A stretch of DNA of 64,000 bases from Pectobacterium polaris (GTDB lineage Bacteria > Pseudomonadota > Gammaproteobacteria > Enterobacterales > Enterobacteriaceae): positions 248,001 through 312,000 of the forward strand of contig NZ_CP017481.1 of the NCBI RefSeq assembly GCF_002307355.1, written 5' to 3'. How positions within the stretch are numbered: the first letter of the stretch is position 1; each line of letters opens with the position of its first letter. Under the pieces are notes generated by a model, which saw nothing but the letters and a program-made list of their open reading frames with translations, was not told the DNA's origin and searched no databases. Both the position numbers and the translations under genes were made by a program. Below, piece after piece: positions 63,235 to 64,000 of this stretch.

Positions 63235-64000
63235 ATGAGTAGCGAAATCATTACTGTGGAACGTAGCGGAAAAGTTCATCACGCAGAAGGCGATGCCGCG
63301 CGTCTGGATGCCTACATTCCATCGGAATGCCCGCAGAATCATGCGGCCAACCTGCTCCATCTGCCGAACGGCGATGTGCTGTGTGTCTGGTTTGGCGGTA
63401 CCCAAGAAGGGATTGCAGATATCTCTATCTACATGTCTCGCCTGGTGAAAGGCAGCGATAACTGGAGTCAAGCCGTTAAGCTGTCTGAAGATGCTACGCG
63501 TTCTGAGCAGAACCCAGTTCTGTTCCTCGCACCGGACAACGTGCTCTGGCTGCTGTACACCGCGCAGAAATCCGGTAATCAGGACACTGCGATTGTGCGC
63601 TACCGCCAGTCTACGGATTTGGGTGTGACCTGGGGCGAGATCGGCACGTTGCTCGATCAGCCGGGCACCTTCATCCGCCAGCCCATCACTGTGCTGAAAA
63701 ACGGCGACTGGCTGCTGCCGGTGTTCTACTGCCGCGTTCAGCCGGGTGAGAAATGGGTCGGCAACGATGATGACAGCGCCGTAAAAATTTCCAGCGATCA
63801 GGGGAAAACCTGGCAGGAATACCCGGTGCCAAACAGCACGGGCTGCGTGCATATGAACATCACCCCGTTGCACGACGGCACGCTGCTGGCGCTGTACCGC
63901 AGTCGCTGGGCTGATTTCATCTACCAAAGCCGTTCAACGGATGGCGGTAAAACCTGGTCGGATCCCGTGCCGACCGATTTGCCGAACAATAACTCGTCCA
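63235..64000 (+). CDS. sialidase-fold (BNR/GH33-like) hydrolase, truncated by window end
   Basis: The first 255 residues show a six-blade sialidase-type propeller: NHAANLLHLPNGDVLCVWFG, then Asp-box repeats STDLGVTW, SSDQGKTW and STDGGKTW. There is no signal peptide, so it acts in the cytoplasm after uptake. Plant pathogens rarely meet sialic acid, and GH33 also contains enzymes that release Dha or related 3-deoxy acids from rhamnogalacturonan II. Its operon partners suggest such a ketoacid. The C-terminal catalytic residues are outside the window. Confidence 0.85.
   Translation, partial: MSSEIITVERSGKVHHAEGDAARLDAYIPSECPQNHAANLLHLPNGDVLCVWFGGTQEGIADISIYMSRLVKGSDNWSQAVKLSEDATRSEQNPVLFLAPDNVLWLLYTAQKSGNQDTAIVRYRQSTDLGVTWGEIGTLLDQPGTFIRQPITVLKNGDWLLPVFYCRVQPGEKWVGNDDDSAVKISSDQGKTWQEYPVPNSTGCVHMNITPLHDGTLLALYRSRWADFIYQSRSTDGGKTWSDPVPTDLPNNNSS

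Noticed and set aside
59689..64000. Reading the aldolase, symporter and sialidase-like genes as a sialic-acid (nan) operon
   Set aside because: Genes for ManNAc kinase and ManNAc-6-P epimerase are absent, while tetronate kinase and dehydrogenase are present, and plant pathogens seldom meet sialic acid.

Overview
The window is chromosomal DNA from a soft-rot enterobacterium, most likely Pectobacterium. Evidence: the order dusA-pspG / qor / dnaB-alr / tyrB and the divergent uvrA-ssb pair follow the Enterobacterales backbone; 28-bp repeats matching the type I-F CRISPR repeat of Pectobacterium occur; an ERIC element is present; and the accessory genes are rich in plant-carbohydrate catabolism. 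Base composition, start codons (ATG, GTG, rare TTG rejected) and Shine-Dalgarno sites are ordinary for this group. No tRNA, rRNA, transposase or cas gene was seen.

Layout. (1) 1-2.2 kb: accessory edge with a truncated lipoprotein gene, a possible gene remnant, an unknown small beta-rich protein and a lone R2K-type ATP-grasp protein. (2) 2.3-18.3 kb: backbone with dusA, sigma54-type pspG, an isolated cytochrome P450, qor, ERIC element, dnaB, alr, a membrane protein, a one-spacer orphan I-F CRISPR, an Lrp-type regulator, a YitT protein, tyrB, a YgjP metallopeptidase, CRISPR-like debris, yjbQ, uvrA and ssb with a LexA box. (3) 18.4-22.3 kb: two short-chain dehydrogenases (one frameshifted), an AraC regulator and a GNAT acetyltransferase. 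(4) 22.3-35.2 kb: a divergent oligosaccharide-uptake locus: LacI regulator, ABC transporter, GH88/GH105-like hydrolase, a large uncharacterised protein, a degenerate half-kinase next to an intact BadF/GspK kinase, and a Tat-exported metallophosphoesterase. Its central intergenic region carries two identical 16-bp palindromes around a perfect CRP core site. (5) 35.6-38.3 kb: a zinc-type ABC transporter behind a Zur-like box. (6) 38.3-55.5 kb: a large tellurite/stress (Ter) system, with TerW/TerY/TerX signalling genes plus kinase, PP2C phosphatase and VWA proteins, a five-gene metabolite-biosynthesis module, and divergent terZABCDE. (7) 55.5-64 kb: HAD hydrolase, DeoR regulator, PdxA2-type dehydrogenase, DUF1537 kinase, and divergent Fe-alcohol dehydrogenase, DHDPS-family aldolase, sodium:solute symporter and a sialidase-fold hydrolase cut by the window end.

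Main interpretation. The last locus can be joined into one route: a 3-deoxy-2-ketoacid released by the sialidase-like enzyme is split by the aldolase to pyruvate plus a four-carbon aldehyde acid, reduced by the alcohol dehydrogenase to a tetronate, phosphorylated by the kinase and decarboxylated to dihydroxyacetone phosphate by the PdxA2 enzyme. The stereochemistry of the rhamnogalacturonan-II sugar Dha (3-deoxy-D-lyxo-2-heptulosaric acid) predicts exactly D-threonate as the intermediate, which suits a plant-cell-wall degrader. This is inference from gene content. Two genes (an SDR at 19.3-20.1 kb and the Ter-associated kinase at 38.3-39.8 kb) each appear to lack one base in a G/C run, so sequencing or assembly error must be excluded before calling them inactive.
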